A stretch of DNA of 64,000 nucleotides. Source: an uncultured Phycisphaerae bacterium (lineage in GTDB: Bacteria; Planctomycetota; Phycisphaerae; UBA1845; Fen-1342). The position numbers and the translations under genes are program-made. Location: NCBI GenBank assembly GCA_937928595.1, contig CALGJV010000006.1, positions 62,001 to 126,000 on the forward strand. The letters run 5' to 3'. Below the pieces are notes generated by a model that did no database searches, had not been told where the DNA came from, and was given only the letters and a program-made list of their open reading frames with translations. This document shows positions 34,942 to 43,667 of the stretch, in pieces; the first letter of the stretch is position 1, and each line of letters starts with the position of its first letter.

Positions 34942-35487
34942 TCACCCGCTTGCCCCGCAACCGCCCTCGCCCTCCGCCGCCGCGGCCGCCGAGGGGATGC
35001 CCTGGTACTCCTTCGGGAACTCGTAGTCCTTCCGCAGCGGGTGCCCCACCCAGTCATCCGGGCACAGGATCCGCCGCAGGTCCGGGTGCCCGTCGAAGCC
35101 CACCCCCAGCAGGTCGTACGCCTCGCGCTCGTGCCACTCCGCGGCCCGCCACACGTCCCAGACCGACGGCACGCTGCCGCCGTCGCGCGCGACCCGTATG
35201 CGCACCGCCAGCTCACCGCCGTTTGACCAGAGCCCATCCGCCGCGGTGGGCGCCCGCATCGCGATCAGGTCGTACACGAGCTCGATCTGCGGCTCCGGGT
35301 GCAAGTCCAGCCCGCTGATGCAGCGGAGCATGTTGAAACTCAAGCGCGGCTCCTCCCGCAGAAACCGGGCCACCGCCGGCCACGCCTCCGGCGTCACGCG
35401 GACACCGGGGTGAATCTCGACCGGCGCGGCTTCAACGGCCGTGCCGAACCGGGCGATCAGCAGTTCCGCGACTTCCTGAGCGGTCAC
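34942..35487 (-). CDS. nuoC: NADH-quinone oxidoreductase subunit C (30 kDa)
   Basis: 181 residues, GTG start at 35487. The family core is visible as [24 protein letters not shown], then [48 protein letters not shown] in consecutive stretches, including the signature [21 protein letters not shown] and the PLRKDYE ending. Between nuoB and nuoD with about 25-base gaps on each side. Confidence 0.97.
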   Translation of the reverse strand: MTAQEVAELLIARFGTAVEAAPVEIHPGVRVTPEAWPAVARFLREEPRLSFNMLRCISGLDLHPEPQIELVYDLIAMRAPTAADGLWSNGGELAVRIRVARDGGSVPSVWDVWRAAEWHEREAYDLLGVGFDGHPDLRRILCPDDWVGHPLRKDYEFPKEYQGIPSAAAAAEGEGGCGASG

Positions 35488-35512
35488 ACGCGTCCTCGTC
35501 CGAGTTCCACAA

Positions 35513-36010
35513 CTACGCCGGCTGTGCCGGGCGTGCGATCGTCCCCTGGCGAATCTTGTCCTGGAGCCGCATCAGCCCCTCGAGCAACGCCTCCGGCCGC
35601 GGCGGGCAGCCGGGAACGTACACGTCCACCGGCACGATCAGGTCGACGCCCTTCACGACGTGGTAGCCGTACTTGAAGTACGGGCCGCCGCCGATCGTGC
35701 AGGCGCCCATCGCGATCACGTATTTGGGTTCGGGCATCTGGTTGTACAGGCGGCGGATACGCGAGGTCATCTTGTACGTGACCGTGCCCGCGACGATCAT
35801 CAGGTCCGATTGACGCGGCGTCGCCCGGAACGCCCCGGCGCCGAACCGGTCGATGTCGAATCGGGCCGCCCCGGTCGCCATCATCTCGATGGCGCAGCAC
35901 GCCAGCCCGAACGTCATCGGCCAGAGGCTGTTGGACTTCGCCCAGTTGAGCGCCCAGTCGAGCGACGTGATCACCAGGTTCTCCTCGAAGCGATTCTGTA
36001 TCCAGCCCAT
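35513..36010 (-). CDS. nuoB: NADH-quinone oxidoreductase subunit B
   Basis: 165-residue subunit that carries the N2 iron-sulfur cluster next to the quinone site. The cluster cysteines are visible in order: [12 protein letters not shown] (two adjacent Cys), [10 protein letters not shown] (third), [13 protein letters not shown] (fourth). ATG at 36010. Located between nuoA and nuoC. Confidence 0.97.
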   Translation of the reverse strand: MGWIQNRFEENLVITSLDWALNWAKSNSLWPMTFGLACCAIEMMATGAARFDIDRFGAGAFRATPRQSDLMIVAGTVTYKMTSRIRRLYNQMPEPKYVIAMGACTIGGGPYFKYGYHVVKGVDLIVPVDVYVPGCPPRPEALLEGLMRLQDKIRQGTIARPAQPA

Positions 36011-36054
36011 GCACCACTTCCTGTTGTGTCGCTCGCCTGCGAAGCTCGTCCGTC

Positions 36055-36558
36055 TTAGCGCGCCGCACCGGGCGCGGGCGCCTGCCGCGTCGCCCCAACC
36101 TTGTCTTCGTCCAGCCGACCCCCGACGACGCGGACCCAATCGAGGTAGCCGAACCGCCAGAGGTAAATGAAGCCGACCACGATCACCGCGAAGAAGAACA
36201 GCATGTCCCACAGCGCCGCGCCCCGGATCTGTTGCAACGCCTCCCACGCGGCCCCGGGCGCCGTACCCCCGCCGAAGACCACGGCCCACGGATAAAAGAG
36301 CGCAATTTCGACGTCAAACACGAGGAAAACCAGCGCCACCACGTAGAACCGGAGGTCGAACTGCACCCACCCCGGCCCGACCGGCTGCTCCCCGCACTCG
36401 TACGCCGCATCCTTGTCCGGATGCCGCACCCGCGGCCGCACCAGCTGCCCGAACACCAGCACGCCGAAGGCCATCAGGAACGCGGCGCCGGCGAACACGG
36501 CGAGCACTTGCAGCAGGCTCGTGCCGCCCTCGGCCAGGATGCACGCAGGTCCGGGCAT
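36055..36558 (-). CDS. nuoA: NADH-quinone oxidoreductase subunit A
   Basis: 167-residue three-helix membrane subunit. The diagnostic loop [24 protein letters not shown] and the following [17 protein letters not shown] are complete. The N-terminal part has one helix ([19 protein letters not shown]), and a C-terminal charged tail of about 25 residues extends past the usual end. ATG at 36558. The 138-base gap to nuoI upstream is the largest inside the operon and could hold a second promoter. Confidence 0.96.
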   Translation of the reverse strand: MPGPACILAEGGTSLLQVLAVFAGAAFLMAFGVLVFGQLVRPRVRHPDKDAAYECGEQPVGPGWVQFDLRFYVVALVFLVFDVEIALFYPWAVVFGGGTAPGAAWEALQQIRGAALWDMLFFFAVIVVGFIYLWRFGYLDWVRVVGGRLDEDKVGATRQAPAPGAAR

Positions 36559-36696
36559 CACCGGGGTTTCCTCAGAACCGTGCACCAGGGACCGCGAACG
36601 CCCGCGCCGGACGCTCGCGCCAGAATGTGCCCGCGGATGATAAGGCCGTACGCCGCGGCAAGCAATCCATTCGGGCCGGCACGCCGTCGCGCTCCG

Positions 36697-37404
36697 CTAC
36701 GACGCCGTCTTCGGCGGTTCCGGCTCCGCGGGTGGGGCCGCCGGCGGCGAAATCGGCGGCGTTGCAGCCGCCGCGGGCGCGCTCGCGGGGGGCGGCGCGG
36801 CGGCCGGAGGAGGCTTCGGAACCGGCTGCTCGGTCAGCGCCTTCCGCATCTCCTCGGTCCACGCCGCGGCCTTCTCGCGGTTCTCTTCCCGCTGCTTCCG
36901 GACCCACTCCGGCGTTCGCTGCTTCTGCATCCACAGCGGTTCGGGTGTCCGCAGCCCCTTGGCCGCCAGTTCCGTGAACTCGACGATCGCGCTCTTGCGG
37001 TCGTACCCCGAAAGATCGTGCACCATCCCCATCTTGATGCACTCCGTCGGGCACGGATCGGTGCACAGCGCGCAGAACATGCATTTCGAGTAGTCGATCG
37101 CCCAACGCTTGATCGCCCCGCCGCGCGAGATGCCGGTCGCCTTGTCCACCTTCCGCGGCCCCGACGTCTCGATGTAGATGCAGTCCACCGGGCACGCCCG
37201 CGCGCAGGCCCCGCACGCGCTGCACCGCTCGATCTCGTACCAGTGGAACCCGCGGAACCGCGGCTGCACGGTCGGCGGCCGGTCCGGATACTGCACGGTC
37301 ACGGTCCGGGCGAACGCGTACTTCAGCGTGATCCGCATGCCGATCAGAATCGTCTTCAGGCTTTGGTAGATGTTGCGAAGTTGTGCCCTGGGCACGAGTT
37401 GCAC
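36697..37404 (-). CDS. nuoI: NADH-quinone oxidoreductase subunit I, two [4Fe-4S] ferredoxin
   Basis: Peripheral-arm subunit with two ferredoxin motifs, CSACGACARACPVDC and CMFCALCTDPCPTEC, at about residues 61-75 and 109-123. The opening LKTILIGMRITLKYAFA and RFRGFHWYEIERC are typical of NuoI. The GTG at 37404 overlaps its ribosome site GAGAGG, so the GTG at 37395 may be the true start. The C-terminal 70 residues are a Pro/Ala-rich tail not found in usual NuoI. It is placed first in the operon, ahead of nuoA, whereas nuoI normally lies between nuoH and nuoJ. Confidence 0.94.
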   Translation of the reverse strand: MQLVPRAQLRNIYQSLKTILIGMRITLKYAFARTVTVQYPDRPPTVQPRFRGFHWYEIERCSACGACARACPVDCIYIETSGPRKVDKATGISRGGAIKRWAIDYSKCMFCALCTDPCPTECIKMGMVHDLSGYDRKSAIVEFTELAAKGLRTPEPLWMQKQRTPEWVRKQREENREKAAAWTEEMRKALTEQPVPKPPPAAAPPPASAPAAAATPPISPPAAPPAEPEPPKTAS

Positions 37405-37535
37405 CTCTCGGCTCGGCCGCGTGGCCGGCGCTCGCCGGACGACCCCGCGGCGGGTCGCTCGCGACGACCAATATACGGGCCCGGCCGTCGCCTGGCCACC
37501 CCTGTCATCGACAAGTCCGCGTTTTCCAGTTGGCG

Positions 37536-37564
37536 TTGCCTCACCGCGGCCGGATCGGTACGCT
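37536..37564 (+). promoter_or_regulatory. Promoter candidate for the dockerin-like gene at 37650
   Basis: TTGCCT (37536-37541), 17-base spacer, TACGCT (37559-37564). The start would be near 37571, giving an 80-base leader. For the divergent nuo operon I see only a weak TATATT on the minus strand at 37475-37470 without a good -35 element. Confidence 0.4.
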
Positions 37565-37649
37565 CAAAGTGGGGCGCCGCTGCTCGGATCGTGAGGCCGC
37601 CGGGCGTTTGCGCAAGGGGCCCGCCGAGCCGGTACCGGAGAGAGCTCTC

Positions 37650-38375
37650 ATGCCGAAATCCAAGCACTGCTGCGCCGCTGCGATCGTGACCCTCGTCGCG
37701 CTCGCCTTCTCGACGCACATCGCCCGTGCCGCCGAGACCTGGCCGTTCGACCTCAGCACGACCGGAAACGACGCGTATTGGACCTCGGCGACTGCCGTTG
37801 ACCCGACGGCCGATGCCTTCGAGATACAGTGGGAGATCGCGCTGGTCGAGGTGACCGTGCGGTACCTGTTTTTCGACTACACGCTCGACGTGACGAACCA
37901 GATCCCGCCGGAGCAGCGCGTCGGAGCGCAGTTCGTCTACGGGCCGCCGCCCGTTGAGGCGTTCAACAGCGACATCGTGTACCCTGATCCGCCGCAGCCA
38001 CCAGCCGTCAGGGCCCATGTGGCAATCGGCCTCCTGGCCGACGGGCATGGGTACGTGTACGTGACCAACGTGTTCCTGGGGACGACGCAGGTCGAGATTC
38101 CGCCGTTCGGCCTGGTGACCGTCACGATCCGGCGCGTGCGGGTCGCCGGGACCGTGTGGGCGGCGGCGATCGACTTGACGCCGGGTGACCTGAACTGCGA
38201 TGGGGCCGTGAACTTCGACGACATCGACCCGTTCGTGCTGGCGCTGACCGGCCAGGCGGCCTACGAGACCGCGTTCCCCAATTGCCGCTGGCACCACGGG
38301 GACATCAACCGCGACGGAGCCGTGAACTTCGACGACATCGACCCCTTCGTGGCGCTTCTGTCGGGCGGAGCCTGA
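37650..38375 (+). CDS. Secreted protein with C-terminal dockerin-like repeats
   Basis: 241 residues. The ATG at 37650 follows GGAGAGA. Signal peptide: CCAAAIVTLVALAFSTHIARAA. The middle is beta-rich and unrecognised. The C-terminus has two dockerin type I-like calcium loops, GDLNCDGAVNFDDIDPFVLAL and GDINRDGAVNFDDIDPFVALL (both fit GDxNxDGxVxFDDIDPF), separated by TGQAAYETAFPNC. In Clostridium dockerins bind cohesins; in planctomycetes such domains may serve as anchors, but no cohesin is recognised in this window. Similar loops occur in the genes at 50945 and 61749. Confidence 0.85.
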   Translation: MPKSKHCCAAAIVTLVALAFSTHIARAAETWPFDLSTTGNDAYWTSATAVDPTADAFEIQWEIALVEVTVRYLFFDYTLDVTNQIPPEQRVGAQFVYGPPPVEAFNSDIVYPDPPQPPAVRAHVAIGLLADGHGYVYVTNVFLGTTQVEIPPFGLVTVTIRRVRVAGTVWAAAIDLTPGDLNCDGAVNFDDIDPFVLALTGQAAYETAFPNCRWHHGDINRDGAVNFDDIDPFVALLSGGA

Positions 38376-38394
38376 GCGCCGCGGCGAAGGCACG

Positions 38395-39288
38395 TCACAG
38401 GTCGGCGAAGATCGCCTCGGTCTCGGCCACGCGTTCCGGGAGGACCTGGAGCAGTTCCTCGACCACCGGTGCGGTCAACCCCACCAGGGCCAGATCCTCG
38501 GCCGTCACGACCTGCGTGTGTGCTGTCAGCCAGTAGCCGTACTGCGCCTGGCAGCAGAGCGTGTCGGCAATCTTGACGAACACCGCCGCCTTGCGGTGCT
38601 CCGGCTGGAGCGTGTCGGGGTCGTGGTGGTAGGCGATCGCGTGCCGCAGGAGCGGCGGGAACTTCCAGCGTGCCGCCAGGGCCGCGCCGAACTGCTGGTG
38701 GTCGGCACCCAGGGCGGCGGTTTCCGCGGCGACGTACGACTGGGCCGTGGTCAGGCACTGCTCCGCGATCGTCCGCATCTGGGGCGCCAGGAGTTGGTGT
38801 ACGACGATCAGGCCCAGATCATGCACGAGACCGGCGACGAAAGCCTCCTCGATGGGCACGACCTTCGTCCGCGTGGCCAGCAGCCGCGCGCAGGCCGCGA
38901 CCGCGACGCTGTGCCGCCACAAGTCCCGGGCGTCGAAACGATCGCACACGGCTCCCGACTTGACGAATCCCGACAGCGATGCGGCCAGCGCGAGGTTCTT
39001 TACGGCGCTGAGGCCCAGCATCAGGATCGCGCGCTCGAGGCTCGCCACCTGCGCCGGCAGGCCGTAGAAAGCGGAGTTGACGACCTTGAGCAGCTTGGTC
39101 GCCAGGGCCGGATCGTGGCGGACGGCGTCGTGTACGTCGCGCGCGGTCGAGTTCGGGTTCTCGACCGTCTGCACGATCCGAGTGGTGACTTCCGGAAGCG
39201 AGCCGATCTCGCTGACCCGTCCCAGGAGCTTCTGGAGTTCGGGCGGCAGGGTCTTGTTCGCCGCCGGGACCGGTGCAACCGCCGCCAT
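38395..39288 (-). CDS. HDOD domain protein (first of two tandem paralogues)
   Basis: 297 residues. An HDOD domain fills about residues 15-210: GRVSEIGSLPEVTTRIVQTVENPNSTARDVHDAVRHDPALATKLLKVVNSAFYGL, then ILMLGLSAVKNLALAASL in three consecutive stretches, and the partial HD-like FVAGLVHDLGLIVVHQLLAP. HDOD proteins are signalling proteins related to HD-GYP but usually without phosphodiesterase activity. Its closest relative in the window is the adjacent gene at 39329, with which it shares NSAFYG, ARDLWRHSVAVA and DAIGL-type blocks. The duplicates lie head to tail. Confidence 0.88.
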   Translation of the reverse strand: MAAVAPVPAANKTLPPELQKLLGRVSEIGSLPEVTTRIVQTVENPNSTARDVHDAVRHDPALATKLLKVVNSAFYGLPAQVASLERAILMLGLSAVKNLALAASLSGFVKSGAVCDRFDARDLWRHSVAVAACARLLATRTKVVPIEEAFVAGLVHDLGLIVVHQLLAPQMRTIAEQCLTTAQSYVAAETAALGADHQQFGAALAARWKFPPLLRHAIAYHHDPDTLQPEHRKAAVFVKIADTLCCQAQYGYWLTAHTQVVTAEDLALVGLTAPVVEELLQVLPERVAETEAIFADL

Positions 39289-39328
39289 GTCTCGTCCTCT
39301 CCGCGCCGTCGCAGCACCGTCGGGCGCG

Positions 39329-40231
39329 TCACTCCGAAAAGACCTGCTCCGCTTCTTCCACGAGCCGCGCCATCTCGGCGACGAGCGCTTCCATCTGGCC
39401 GGCCGTCAGCCCGATGGCATCGAGATCCGCGGGGCTGAGGTCCACACCGCCCGCGCTCAGCCAGAAGCCGTACCGCGCCCGGCACGACTCGACGTCCGCG
39501 GCGTAGATCACGCGGGTCACGGCGGCGTGCTCCGTCGGCGCCCGCTCCGGACGGTGGTGATGCGCGATGGCCGAACGCAACAACGGCGGGAAGCGCCACC
39601 GCGTCGCCAGTTCGGCGCCGATGAGCGCGTGCGAAATCCCCACCAGCTCCTGCTCCAGCGCGGCGAACTGCGTCGGGTGGTTCATGGCCTGGTCAACCAG
39701 GCTGCGAGTCTTGTGCGGAAAGAGTTGCCGCAGCGCGATCATGCCCAGGTCGTGGACGAGTCCAGCCACAAACGCTTCATCGGTGGAAGCGCGTCGGCTC
39801 CGAGCCGCGATCAACCGTGCCGCAACCGCTACCGAGATCGAATGACGCCAGAGATCCCGCGCCGCGAAGTGCTCCGAAATCGCCTCCGCCCGGAACAACC
39901 GCGACAGCGACGCCGCCAGCGCGATGTTCTTCACCGCGCTGATGCCCAGCATGACGATCGCCCGCTCGAGGCTCGCGATCTGCGACGGGACGCCATAGAA
40001 CGCCGAGTTCACAACCTTCAGTACTTTGGCCGCCAGCGCCGGGTCCGACTTGATGATCTGGTGCATGTCGCGCGCGGTCGCACACGGGTCCTCCACCACT
40101 TCGAGGATGCGCGTCGTCACTTCCGGCAGAGACGCGACCTCCGCCAGGCGCGACAAGGCGTCCAACACACGCTGCGCCGATGCCCGCGTTTTGTCCGTCT
40201 CTGCCGCTGCCACGCCGCCGCCTTTCGCCAT
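39329..40231 (-). CDS. HDOD domain protein (second tandem paralogue)
   Basis: 300 residues. The ATG at 40231 has GGAGG close upstream, and the frame extended to 40321 is not needed. The domain pattern is the same as its neighbour: ASLPEVTTRILEVVEDPCATARDMHQIIKSDPALAAKVLKVVNSAFYG in stretches, then MLGISAVKNIALAASLSRLF, FVAGLVHDLGMIALRQLFP and IGLTAGQMEALVAEM. This suggests a local duplication. The shared C-terminal segment CRARYGFWLSAGGVDLSPADLDAIGL parallels the first copy's CCQAQYGYWLTAHTQVVTAEDLALVGL. Cytoplasmic regulator, ligand unknown. Confidence 0.88.
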   Translation of the reverse strand: MAKGGGVAAAETDKTRASAQRVLDALSRLAEVASLPEVTTRILEVVEDPCATARDMHQIIKSDPALAAKVLKVVNSAFYGVPSQIASLERAIVMLGISAVKNIALAASLSRLFRAEAISEHFAARDLWRHSISVAVAARLIAARSRRASTDEAFVAGLVHDLGMIALRQLFPHKTRSLVDQAMNHPTQFAALEQELVGISHALIGAELATRWRFPPLLRSAIAHHHRPERAPTEHAAVTRVIYAADVESCRARYGFWLSAGGVDLSPADLDAIGLTAGQMEALVAEMARLVEEAEQVFSE

Positions 40232-40558
40232 CGCCTCCAGCCCTTCTTCCGCCCCGACGGCCCGCCAGCCCCGCCGTCCGCCGACGGAGCCGTCCCGCGG
40301 CCCGCGCAGTCGCAGGCCCACGCTACCTGACCTCCCTTACATCGGTCACAGTCCCCTCGGGCTTCGTTTCAACTTCCCCCCTCCCGCCCTCCGCTACGTC
40401 CGAGTATGCGACCTGCGCCGCCGCTTGCTTGCCGCCCGCCGACCCCTCACACTACACTGGCCCAGCCAGTCGGGCCGCCGAGCCGCGGCCGCCGCGGCCG
40501 TAGCGCCGCAGACGGCGTCCGGCCCGTCGCCCGGTTCGCGACGAAGGCGGTGGCCCGC
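40232..40558. other. Divergent intergenic region between HDOD and HD-domain genes
   Basis: 327 bases. It holds a weak plus-strand promoter, TTGCCG (40429-40434), 18-base spacer, TACACT (40453-40458), for the HD-domain gene. I see no minus-strand promoter I would trust, no gene and no structured RNA. Confidence 0.3.
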
Positions 40559-41266
40559 ATGCAAGCGGAACGCATCATCCCGCTCGCCCGCCAGTTGCTG
40601 GCGATCCCCTTGGACGATGTCCGTTCAGACTTGTGGCTGTGGGAGCACAGCGAACGGGTCATGCACCTGACACAGTGGGTCGCCGCGTTACCGGACGTGG
40701 GAGCCGGTCGCGCCGACCTCGCCGCCCTCGCCGCCGCCGCCCTGTTCCACGACGCCGGCTGGGCGGCCGAGTTCCGCCAGGGCAAGTGGCAGCCCTGGCA
40801 GCTGTTGACCCGCCCGACCAACGACCTCCAGCGCGAGCTTGGCGCGGCCATGCTGCTCGACGAGGCCGGGCACCTGCTGCCCGCGCCGACCGCCCGCCTG
40901 GCGGCCACGGCCATCCGCCAGTGCAACGACCGCCGGACCGACCTGCTTGAGGCCCGCATCCTCGCGGAATCCGAGGCCCTCGACGAGTTCGGCGTCACCT
41001 ATGTGCTCCGGCAGTTCCGCCAGTACCAGGCCGAGGGTCGCCCGCTGGAACAACTGGTCAGCAGCTGGCAGCGGCAGCAAGAATACCGCTACTGGGAGGT
41101 CCGCCTCGCGGACAGCTTCCACCATGCGTCGACGCGACAACTCGCCGCGCAGCGGCTCGCGAGTGTCGGTGCGTTTCTCGAAGCCCTGCGGACGACGCGG
41201 CTCGGCGACGATGTGCGGGAGCGGCTGCAACCGCAGCACCTCGGGGCCGCTCCGGAGAACCGGTGA
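40559..41266 (+). CDS. HD-domain phosphohydrolase-like protein
   Basis: 235 residues from the ATG at 40559. The first metal His is in WEHSERVMHLTQWV (His30), and the His-Asp pair is in LFHDAGWAAEF (His64, Asp65). The C-terminal Asp-type position is not clear, so catalytic competence is uncertain. HD proteins hydrolyse nucleotide phosphates and related esters. The stop codon (41264-41266) is one base before the ATG of the phosphoribosyltransferase gene, so they are translationally coupled; the link with purine salvage is suggestive. Confidence 0.7.
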   Translation: MQAERIIPLARQLLAIPLDDVRSDLWLWEHSERVMHLTQWVAALPDVGAGRADLAALAAAALFHDAGWAAEFRQGKWQPWQLLTRPTNDLQRELGAAMLLDEAGHLLPAPTARLAATAIRQCNDRRTDLLEARILAESEALDEFGVTYVLRQFRQYQAEGRPLEQLVSSWQRQQEYRYWEVRLADSFHHASTRQLAAQRLASVGAFLEALRTTRLGDDVRERLQPQHLGAAPENR

Positions 41267-41267
41267 C

Positions 41268-41849
41268 ATGCGTACCCGTCCACCCCCGGGCCAGAGTCCC
41301 GAGCCCCTCGAGGCCGACATCGCCCGCATCCTGCTGCACCGCGACCAGATTGACCGCCGCGTCCGCGCCCTGGCCGCGGACATCGCCGCAGTCTACTCCC
41401 GCGACGACATCGGCCTGACGCTCGTGCCGATCCTCTCCGGCGCAATCATCTTTCTCGCCGACCTGATCCGCTGCCTCCCGTTGCGAATGAAGATCGCCCT
41501 CGTACAGATCTCCACGTACCCCGGGGCCCGCACGACCCCCGGCGACCCGCAGACCGTGCTCGCGCTCTCGGGTGACGTCGGCGGCCGCCACGTGCTGCTC
41601 GTTGACGACATTCTCGACAGCGGCCGCACCCTCCGCCGCGTGCAGGCCCTGATCCGCGAGCGCCGCCCGCGCAGCCTGCGCACCGCGGTGCTGCTCCGCA
41701 AGCCGGCGCGCGCGCCGGCGGACGTGCCGGTGGAATTCGTCGGTTTCGACGTCGAAGATCAGTTCGTGGTCGGCTACGGACTTGACTATAATGACCTGTA
41801 CCGGAACTACCCGCATGTCGGCGTGCTGCATCCGGAGCTGATGCCGTGA
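41268..41849 (+). CDS. hpt: Hypoxanthine/guanine phosphoribosyltransferase
   Basis: Purine salvage enzyme joining PRPP with hypoxanthine or guanine. 193 residues, ATG at 41268. The phosphoribosyl core is clear: VPILSGAIIFLADLIRCLPL, the PRPP loop HVLLVDDILDSGRTLRRV, and EFVGFDVEDQFVVGYGLDYNDLYRNYPHVGVLHPE near the end, with the typical base-binding region. The overlap with the next gene (GTGA at 41846-41849) shows a tight operon of HD protein, Hpt and PH-domain protein. Confidence 0.92.
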   Translation: MRTRPPPGQSPEPLEADIARILLHRDQIDRRVRALAADIAAVYSRDDIGLTLVPILSGAIIFLADLIRCLPLRMKIALVQISTYPGARTTPGDPQTVLALSGDVGGRHVLLVDDILDSGRTLRRVQALIRERRPRSLRTAVLLRKPARAPADVPVEFVGFDVEDQFVVGYGLDYNDLYRNYPHVGVLHPELMP

Positions 41850-42439
41850 CCGAGACCGACCCGGTGCCGCGGTTGAAGAGCCTCACGTCGGAGGCCACGC
41901 CGGCCGCCCCGGCGGCGGACGCGGCGCCGGTGGCCGCGCCGACCGCCGCCCGCCTGGCCCTCGACGGCGACGAGCTGATCCAGTTTTCCGTCAAGCCCTC
42001 GCTCTGGTTCATCGGGTTCGTCGCGGCCCGCTGGCTGGCCGCGCTCGCCCTGCTCGGCGTCGCGCTCACCATCGCGATCCGGGGCGCGTGGTCGTGGGAG
42101 TCGGCCCTCGTGCTGCAACTCCTCATCACCGTGGCCGCGGTCCGCCTGGCGGTCGGGACGCTGCAATGGGCCAGCCGCGTGTACGTGCTGACGAACCGCC
42201 GCGTCATGTGCTTCCGGGGGGTTCTGAGCGTGGAGGTGGCCGAGTGCCCGCTCGGGCGCATCGGCGCCGTGGACCGCTTCGCGACCGGCGCGCAGCGGCG
42301 CCTGCGCCTCGGCACGCTGCGGATCGCCCCGTCGGATCCGCGAGCCCGCCCCATCGTCTGGGAGCATGTGGCCTACCCCGATGATCTTTATGAGCGCCTG
42401 ATGCGGGCTATCCGCCGCGGGCAGAACGGCGAGGCCTGA
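41846..42439 (+). CDS. PH-domain (bPH2/DUF304) membrane protein
   Basis: 197 residues, GTG start overlapping the hpt stop codon by four bases. A disordered Ala/Pro-rich N-terminus is followed by two membrane helices (FIGFVAARWLAALALLGVAL, ALVLQLLITVAAVRLAVG) and the C-terminal bacterial PH-like core: SRVYVLTNRRVMCFRGVLSVEVAECPLGRI, then LRIAPSDPRARPIVWEHV. Function of the family is not well defined; it may bind membrane lipids. Confidence 0.75.
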   Translation: MTETDPVPRLKSLTSEATPAAPAADAAPVAAPTAARLALDGDELIQFSVKPSLWFIGFVAARWLAALALLGVALTIAIRGAWSWESALVLQLLITVAAVRLAVGTLQWASRVYVLTNRRVMCFRGVLSVEVAECPLGRIGAVDRFATGAQRRLRLGTLRIAPSDPRARPIVWEHVAYPDDLYERLMRAIRRGQNGEA

Positions 42440-42448
42440 AGCCGCGCG

Positions 42449-43609
42449 TCAGCCGTGCGCCGCGACCAGCCGCCCGTAAAGCGACTCCAACTGGTCCACC
42501 ATCCGCCGCCCGTCGAACCGCTCGAGGCACAGCGCCCGTCCCGCCGCGCCCAGCGCCGCCCGATGCGCCGGATCGGCGGCGAGCGCGCACAACGCATCCG
42601 CGAAGGGTTCCAGCGCGTTCAGCGGGATGAGCCGCCCCGTGCGCCCGTCCTGCACCACCTCCGGCGTGCCGTCGATGTCGAAGGCCACGGCCGGCACCTG
42701 CATGAGCAGAGCCTGGACCACCGCGCGGGGCAGCCCCTCCCACTGCGACGTGTGCGCCAGGATATCGCAGCCCGCCAGCAGCCGCGGCACCTCAGCCGGC
42801 GGCACAAGCCCGGTGAGCGCGGTCCGCTCCCGCAAACCGCGGCGCACCAGCTCCGCCTCGTACTCCCCCCGCTGCGCGCCGTCCCCGATCCACACGAAGC
42901 GCAACCGCGGCTCGCGCGCGGCCGCCGCCGACATGATCGGCAGCAGTTGCTCGTAGCCCTTGCGGCGAAACAGCCGCGCCACCGTGCCCACCACCACGGC
43001 GTCGTCCGGCACGCCCCACGCCGCGCGCACCGCCGCCCGGTCGTACCGGCCCGGGGTGAGCGGCGCCAGGTCCATGCCCGAATACACGACGTGCATCCGC
43101 TCTCGCCGGCCGATGCCGTGGGTCAGGCTCTGCCGCAGCATCGCCTCGGCCACTCCGACCAGTGCGTGCGTCCACCGCGCCGCGCGTCGTTCCAACGCGG
43201 CGTAGGCCCACCGCACGAGCCGCGGCTGTGTCCGGTTGAAGCTCATGCCGTGGATCGTGTGGACGATCACCGGTCCGCGCAAGCGGCGCGCCGCGTAGCG
43301 GCCGACGATCCCGGCCTTACTGCTGTGCGTGTGAATCACGTCCGGCCGCAGCCGCGCGAACTCCATCCGCAACAGGCGCACGGCCCGCGTGTCCATCCAC
43401 GGGTTGACCGCGCGGATGAGTTCCGGAATCTCGATGTACTCGTAGCCCCCCTGCCGGGCCCGCTCGACCAGCGAGCCTTCCGGGCCGCGCGTCGGCCCGC
43501 TGATGAGCGTGACACGGTGGCCGCGGGCGTGCAGGCCCTCGCAGGTGAGCAGCGTGTTTTCCTGCGCGCCGCCCACGATCAGCCGTGTGATGACGTGGCA
43601 GATGTGCAT
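42449..43609 (-). CDS. Glycosyltransferase family 4, GT-B
   Basis: 386 residues, ATG 43609. It begins with the donor-side N-terminal fold MHICHVITRLIVGGAQENTLL, has the middle Rossmann block IVHTIHGMSFNR, then VVGTVARLFRRKGYEQLLPIM and the C-terminal sugar-nucleotide site GCDILAHTSQWEGLPRAVVQALLM with the EGLPRA motif. These are typical of glycosyltransferases that build cell-surface glycans. Substrates are not inferable. Convergent with the PH-domain gene. Confidence 0.9.
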   Translation of the reverse strand: MHICHVITRLIVGGAQENTLLTCEGLHARGHRVTLISGPTRGPEGSLVERARQGGYEYIEIPELIRAVNPWMDTRAVRLLRMEFARLRPDVIHTHSSKAGIVGRYAARRLRGPVIVHTIHGMSFNRTQPRLVRWAYAALERRAARWTHALVGVAEAMLRQSLTHGIGRRERMHVVYSGMDLAPLTPGRYDRAAVRAAWGVPDDAVVVGTVARLFRRKGYEQLLPIMSAAAAREPRLRFVWIGDGAQRGEYEAELVRRGLRERTALTGLVPPAEVPRLLAGCDILAHTSQWEGLPRAVVQALLMQVPAVAFDIDGTPEVVQDGRTGRLIPLNALEPFADALCALAADPAHRAALGAAGRALCLERFDGRRMVDQLESLYGRLVAAHG

Positions 43610-43667
43610 GCCGCCATTGTCCGGACGAACGCGCGGCAGTCCAGCGCCGCGGTTCCGCAACGGGCGG

